64,000 nt of DNA from Hibiscus mutabilis (Eukaryota; Streptophyta; Magnoliopsida; Malvales; Malvaceae): contig CM033745.1 of NCBI GenBank assembly GCA_019671005.1, forward strand, positions 35,429,526 to 35,493,525. Reading direction: 5' to 3'. This document shows, piece by piece, positions 58,986 through 64,000 of this stretch (within the stretch, counting starts at the first letter, position 1; each line of letters opens with the position of its first letter). Made by a program: the position numbers and the translations under genes. Below the pieces are notes generated by a model. It was not told the origin of the DNA. It was given only the letters and a program-made list of their open reading frames with translations, and ran no database searches.

Positions 58986-60480
58986 ATACATAATATACAC
59001 GTGTCTTACATGTGCACAGTACACATGCACAGAATATGCATAATATTCCTACGTCCCCACATATTCTGAAATTGCATAATTTTCCCTTGTGTTCCTACAT
59101 ATTCACAATACACATTCTGAAATTGCATTCAGAATAAACAAAATTTTAAAATTTCCCACAGAATATTAGTATACAAAAAATATGCATAATATTCCCATTC
59201 AAAATTTCAACACAGTAGCCCACAAAAAGTTCAAAAACATTCAGTATACACAAAATTTCAAACCCATTTAACATATACAAAATTTCAATATACACATCCA
59301 GTAAACACACAAAAAGTAATGAATTTTTTATAGCAAAATCAAAACCACGTGTTTCTGTCATACATATCATACACTAAACCCAAATTTCACAAGCTTAAAT
59401 GGAAAAAGATACGAACAACTTACCTTATGACATGCTTTTCATACCCCTTGCACGCAATACACGACAATCCATTCCTCCAATTTGTAGCCTCGTAGTTGAA
59501 TCAGTAGATTTCGTTTCATCCAACAAGAGAAAATCTCAAACCCAAATTTTCTCCTAACAAAAGAAAATCCCAAACCAATAGATTTCGTTCTCAATCGATA
59601 AAACCCTAAACTAAAAAGTTCCCTAACTCTTTGATTGAAAATAAGAACGGCTAATCTTTTGTTAACCGATGCATTATGAGTGTAATAAACCCTTAGAGTC
59701 AATGCACAGTCGTTTTGCTTCTTTTTTTAACTTTTACTGACGTGTATATTTCTATTATTATTTAACTAATTATATATGACACGTCATAACGATGTTAAGC
59801 ATTTAACGGTGGAATGACCAAAATAGGTTAATATTTAAAGTTTAGTGATAAAATTGATTTTTTTAAGTTGAGTGACCAAAATAGGTCACAAAGCAAATTT
59901 GAGTGATGATTTAAGTATTTTACCCGGCTGTAACCAATCTTAGTAGAATAACTTGTAATGAATCTAACTAAATCAATCGGTCTTTGCACAAAATTCTCAT
60001 ATGCTTTCTTATTTCGGTAGGACCAAATTGCCCAGATTGTTATGACAAATAGGGAACATTGAGATTTAGAAAGAGAGTCGAATAAATTAGCTAACCATTG
60101 GATCCACTGTTGCTCTGCAGGGATTACAGGCAAGCTGATATTGAGAGCAGCCATAACCTCCTTCGAAAAGCAGCAGTCATCAACCAGGTGAGCCACCGTC
60201 TCAGGACTTCCTTCACAAATTTTGCATTAAGGGGAAATATTAATACGCCTAGTAACAAGATTAGTTGCTGTTGGAAGGTAGTTGTTGCAAAATCTCCAGA
60301 AATTAATCTTGACTTTAGGAGGCACTGATAAAGACCATAAAATGTTATAAATATTAGAAATCCCTGAATGATTGGAAGAAATAACATCAATGTCTGTAAA
60401 TAATTGACCCACTAACCTTTTATAGCCGCTTCAAACAGAATAACACCCTGAATTATCAAAATTTCAAACCGATGTGTCTG

Positions 60481-60920
60481 GCTAAGGGGTACGAGGTAGA
60501 GGAATGCCCAATATCTTTATAGCTTCATTATGTTGAAACAGAGACATAATAACATTTTCATTATGGGGCAATTGGCAGTAGAATTGGCTTAAATTGAGAT
60601 TTAGATTTTGGGAATTAGTGATTTTAGAATTTGTAATTGTTTTGTAAAATTTAAAAAATTTAGAGATTTTTTTGAAAATTAAATAATTTATTTATTTTTA
60701 ATATAATTTTAAAATTTTCAGAAGATACACATGTCCTTTTAACAGTAGGAATTAACAAAAAAACCTTAAATTAGTGACTGAATAAAAAGTTAAGTAATTA
60801 TTTAATTCAAAAAATAATTTTGGCACTTGAGTGAAAAACAAAGACATAATTTAAACCCCTGTTCACGGTTAAGAGTATCAAATTTGTAATAATTCAACCT
60901 TTTTAGTACCGCCAGCATCT
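60481..60920. other. AT-rich region upstream of the arginyl-tRNA synthetase gene
   Basis: No ORF and no clear repeat. It includes the probable promoter of the gene that follows. Confidence 0.4.
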
Positions 60921-61575
60921 CCTTCATATATTTACTTCAATCGCTTCTCTCATTTTCACTTCTCTCCTTCGCCACCGCCTCCGCCTCCGCCTCCGCCTCC
61001 GGTCAGCCCTCTTATCTCTTCATGTTCTACTCTACTCGCTTGAGCTGATATACTTCTTTCAACTTTTCTCTCTTTCATCTCACAATTCTCTCTACTATTT
61101 TTGCTCGATTTTCTTATGTATGTTTTAAGATGGAAGTTTCAGTTTCAGGTTATATAGATTAGTTTTGTTCTAGTTTCGGAAGTAAAATCACTTAATGGAT
61201 GATAGCTGCGAAGTTTAATATATTTTCTGTTGTAATTTTTCTATGAAAGAAAGAAAACCTAAATGTGTTTTTTCCCCACTTTTTTCCTTGTTCAGAATGT
61301 TTTATCCCAAATCATTAAGGAAGACGTTAATTTGTACCAGTGTTATCTTCCATGTAATATAGAGGCTTTGCATGATTGGATTATTTTCATATGTTTAGAA
61401 CAAACAATTTTCATATTATTTGGTTGTTTGGATTGATTTCTTAGTAGCTTCTTCAATTCAAAATTTTATTGGTCATTCGTAATAATTCTGTTTTGATATC
61501 CACAAATTGGACAGATTTACATCTAGAAGACTTGTTTATGCAACAGAGGCCCCTTCATAATCGAACATGACAACA
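60921..61575 (+). promoter_or_regulatory. 5' leader of the arginyl-tRNA synthetase gene with leader intron and short upstream ORF
   Basis: A first exon of uncertain start ends at 61001 in a CCGCCT repeat (60975-61001); a GT-AG leader intron of 61002-61514 is likely, then exon 61515-61575. A ten-codon upstream ORF, 61538-61570, ends with TGA overlapping the main ATG (ATGA at 61567-61570). Confidence 0.5.
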
Positions 61576-63010
61576 GTAAGTCTATTCAGCTGAAAATTGA
61601 TGCACTAATTATCTTTCGCTTGTTTATCAGTAGCGTACTAATTATTATATTTTTTAGCTGTGACTAGGAACAGGATGAATGTATGGGGAGTGTGAAGGGA
61701 CAGTTAGCAAAACTGTTTGAAGTTTCTCTTAAAGTAACTGTTCCCAATGAGCCGGATGTAGAGCCATTAGTAGCTGCCTGCAATGGGAAATTTGGTGATT
61801 ACCAGTGGTACGGCATATGTTCCTTTATTGCAAAAACATAATATTTGGAGTAGATGCTTTCATGTTGTTATGCAATGGTAGATTGATTGTTACTAAAAGT
61901 AAGGTTCAATTCAACCTTTTGTTGTACGGGCTGGTTTTTTTATTCAAAATTTGAAATTTCTTTGGTGCAGTAACAATGCCATGGGCCTGTGGTCTAAAAT
62001 AAAAGGGAAGGGTGCTCAATTTCGTGGACCTCCAGCAGTTGGAGAGGTGGGAGTGATTTGATAGTGAAAGAGCTTGTTTCCAGTATCATACTTTGAATCA
62101 ATAGATAATTGTTGGTTTATTCTTTTCATTACCTTGTTTCTTTTGTTAGGCAAACAAGAATAATCTCCCAACCTCTGAAATGATAGAATCATGCTCCGTA
62201 GCTGGGCCTGGATTTGTAAACGTAGTATTGTCGAAGAATTGGATGGCTAAGGTGGTTCATATGCTCCGCCCTATTTCTTTTATGTCATCGAGTTACTTCC
62301 ACAAATAGTTTATCATTATCTTTTATTCAGCTTGATTTATCTTTAGGTCTTGTAGCCATTGAATTGGTCTTATAAGATATCTTGGCTGTTTTCTTGTTTG
62401 ATAGAGCATTCAAAAGATGCTAGTTGAAGGTATTGATAAATGGGTACCACTGCCGCCAGTTAAAATAGCAGTTGTTGACTTTTCATCTCCTAATATAGCT
62501 AAAGAAATGCATGTTGGTCACTTGAGGTCTACAACTATTGGTGACACACTTGCTCGCATGCTAGAATTTTCAAAAGTTAAAGTTCTTCGACGGAACCATG
62601 TTGGTGACTGGGGGACACAGGTTGGTGTTGTTTATGAATTTGTGCATAGAAGGCATGTGTTCCTGTTTGTGCTCAATAAGGAATTTAAACATTCATCTTA
62701 TTGTGAAATTTGTGTTTAAATATTTGGTGTTGTCAACGATCAAATTGGGCTGTAGTACTTTATCTTATTGCGGTCTCTTGCCTTGCTATATACCTAGGCT
62801 CTAAATCTACCTTGCACTTCCACTTGAACTCTGCTAGAGTTAAAGCTGAAACATGTATATCTTTTTAGCATGTCCCCTTTGCTAACCTTCTTTTTTTCAT
62901 TTTTATTGACTTTTCTCTTTGACTTGCAGTTTGGCATGTTGATTGAGTTCCTTTTTGAAAAGTTTCCGAACTTTGAAGATGCTACTGAAACAGCCATCGG
63001 AGATCTACAG
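61567..63010 (+). CDS. Arginine--tRNA ligase, 5' part of gene
   Basis: Class I aminoacyl-tRNA synthetase that charges tRNA-Arg. Coding exons: 61567-61575, 61674-61807 (or from 61668), 61971-62046, 62150-62251, 62405-62620 and 62930-63010, all phases joining. N-terminal additional domain: QLAKLFEVSLKVTVPNEPDV, GDYQCNNAMGLWSKIKGKGA, AGPGFVNVVLS. Then the catalytic signature VDFSSPNIAKEMHVGHLRST, with HVGH as the HIGH motif, and RRNHVGDWGTQFGMLIEFL. The start chosen is the ATG at 61567, because an in-frame TAA lies just upstream (61558-61560); a longer organelle-targeted form is not visible. The acceptor of the second coding exon is ambiguous between two sites six bases apart. The rest of the gene (editing-free catalytic core and anticodon domain) is beyond the window, after an intron carrying a Copia fragment. 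No damage is seen. Confidence 0.92.
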
Positions 63011-63074
63011 GTTTGTGAATATTGTCTAATTCGTTTGAATTTGAATCTTAAGATGATGTTTTTAAGCACCATTT

Positions 63075-64000
63075 TGTCTTTGGTTGTCCTGAAGATTAAT
63101 CCATGTCCCGGAGTCATTTTTAAATACCTTAGTATTTTGTAAGCAGCCTCAAGATGCTCCTCTCTAGTGTTTGTCATGTGTTGGCTTATGATGCTAACAG
63201 AAAAACCTATATCTGTCCTTGTTAATGACATATATAAAAGTTTTCCAACCAACCTTTGATATTGTTCCCTATCTACTTGAGCTCCCATTTCCTCCTTTCC
63301 GAGCTTCAAGTTTGTCTCCATTGGGGTTTCTGCAGGCTTGCATCCCAACATTCCAGTCTCGGATAGTAAGTCCAAGACATATTTTCTTTGATTAATTACA
63401 AGTCCTTTGCTTGATCTAGCAACCTCCATGCCAAGGAAATATCTCAGACTTCCCAAGTCTTTTGTCTCAAATTCACTGCTCAGAAGACTCTTCAATTTGT
63501 CAATTTCACTAAGGTCATCACCAGTGATAATAATATCATCTACGTACACAATTAAGATAACTTTTTTCTTGGAATGTGTTATCTTAATGAACAGTGTATG
63601 ATCAGCTTGGCACTGCTTATAGCCATTTTTCACAATGACCTTGGTAAATCTCTCAAACTAGGCCCTTGGTGATTGCTTTAGGCCATAGAGGGATTTTTCC
63701 AGCTTGCACACTTTCTTGTCTTCCACATCTTTCTTCATGCCTGGAGGAACCTTCATGTAAACTTCTTCTTCTAGACTTCCATTTAAGAAGGCATTTTTTA
63801 TGTCTAGTTGATGAAGTCCCCATCCTTCATTGACATCCAAGCTAAGCAGAACCCTCACAGTGTTGAGTTTGGCCACAGGAGCAAAGGTTTCCTTGTAGTC
63901 AATCTCATATGTCTGAGTAAAACCCTTGGTCACAAGTCTTGCCTTGTATCTTTCAATGCTGCCATCAGAGTTATATTTGACTGCAAACACCCACTTGCAT
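63075..64000 (-). pseudogene. Copia RT fragment in the arginyl-tRNA synthetase intron
   Basis: On the minus strand from the window edge: SIERYKARLVTKGFTQTYEI, HQLDIKNAFLNGSLEEEVYM, LEKSLYGLKQSPRA, one stop near 63658, QCQADHTLFIKI, the active site VDDIIITGDD, LRYFLGMEVARSSKGLVIN and RLVGKLLYMSLTRTDIGFSV, ending in a TPGHGLIF block near 63090. RNase H and the LTR are missing on this side, so it is truncated; the rest lies outside the window. Only one stop is seen, so it is relatively young or recently degraded. Confidence 0.85.

Larger units (their letters stand above)
56862..59925. mobile_element. MULE with long terminal inverted repeats (about 3.06 kb)
   Basis: Left end 56862-57000 and right end about 59800-59925 are imperfect inverted repeats (landmarks: TTTGCTTTGTGACYTATTTT, GGTCACTCAA, TTAACCTATTTT, CACCGTTAA or close forms). 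Inside are a GRF zinc-finger frame (plus) and the C-terminus of a MuDR-type transposase (minus). The rest of the transposase is missing, so it is non-autonomous. It sits in a LINE. A 9-bp target duplication is not clear. Confidence 0.78.
56234..60480 (-). mobile_element. L1-type LINE ORF2 tail (minus) split by a MULE
   Basis: Right segment (60412 down to 59926): WSLSVPPKVKINFWRFCNNY, an EVLRRWLTWL region with C and H residues lost, FVITIWAIWSYRNKKAYENF: the zinc-binding region after the RT core. Left segment (56861 down to 56234): PPPEDSVKTNFDASFDK, ALGVLIRNSEGLVMASS, ARACEYAVSLTRELGFRRAV, then FVRCSSNSAAHALATMGQS: an RNase H domain. The two parts are collinear with the MULE between them. Frames are shifted in both, so the element is dead. 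Confidence 0.8.

Overview
The window is nuclear DNA of a dicot plant. The evidence is spliced genes with GT-AG introns, plant-type gene families (golgin-84, senescence/dehydration-associated protein, RTM2-like HSP20, MATE transporter, arginyl-tRNA synthetase) and a very large share of LTR retrotransposons. The style of the repeats suggests Malvaceae (cotton or a relative), but that is an inference from general resemblance, not a proof.

Layout. 1-765: internally deleted Copia element (minus) in an intron. 811-5222: 3' thirteen coding exons of a golgin-84-type Golgi tether (plus), with a MITE in one intron. 5.9-7.7 kb: decayed LINE and an unassigned block. 7.7-10.9 kb: AT-rich intergenic DNA. 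10961-12395: senescence/dehydration-associated gene (minus) with a 5-bp slippage that appears to be balanced by loss of an intron donor. 12817-15469: probable 2.65 kb solo LTR (called A here). 48358-48899: small RTM2-like HSP20 gene (minus). 50493-51215: frameshifted MATE transporter pseudogene cut by a Copia element. 56.2-60.5 kb: LINE (minus) split by a MULE. 61567-63010: 5' part of an arginyl-tRNA synthetase gene (plus), with a Copia fragment in the following intron that runs off the window.

The core, 12.8-42.7 kb, is a transposon nest whose history can be read in order. (1) A CRM-like Gypsy element (C) inserted downstream of solo LTR A. (2) A 2.86 kb LTR (E) inserted in the reverse-transcriptase region of C, with target duplication GCTAC. 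(3) A block of about 6.4 kb, from within A to within E, was tandemly duplicated; the junction is at 21164-21168. (4) A 10.16 kb Athila-like Gypsy element (D, 22438-32594) inserted in the second copy only; the first copy keeps the empty site at 16751-16764. The result is two copies of the 5' half of C (16959-20421 and 32785-36266), but only one 3' half (39130-42707). All the element reading frames are broken, mostly by stops that fit C-to-T or G-to-A decay.

The most unusual signals are: clustered short palindromes in two unrelated LTR families (GTATCGGTACG type in A/E; GTTGCC-NN-GGCAAC type spread through D, including between its protein domains); three copies of a hairpin in the 3' leader of D; a 1.4 kb foldback element with tRNA-like sequence in its arms; and the senescence gene whose frame stays open only if a former intron is retained. 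No host genes here form an operon-like or pathway unit; they are independent housekeeping or stress genes separated by transposons.
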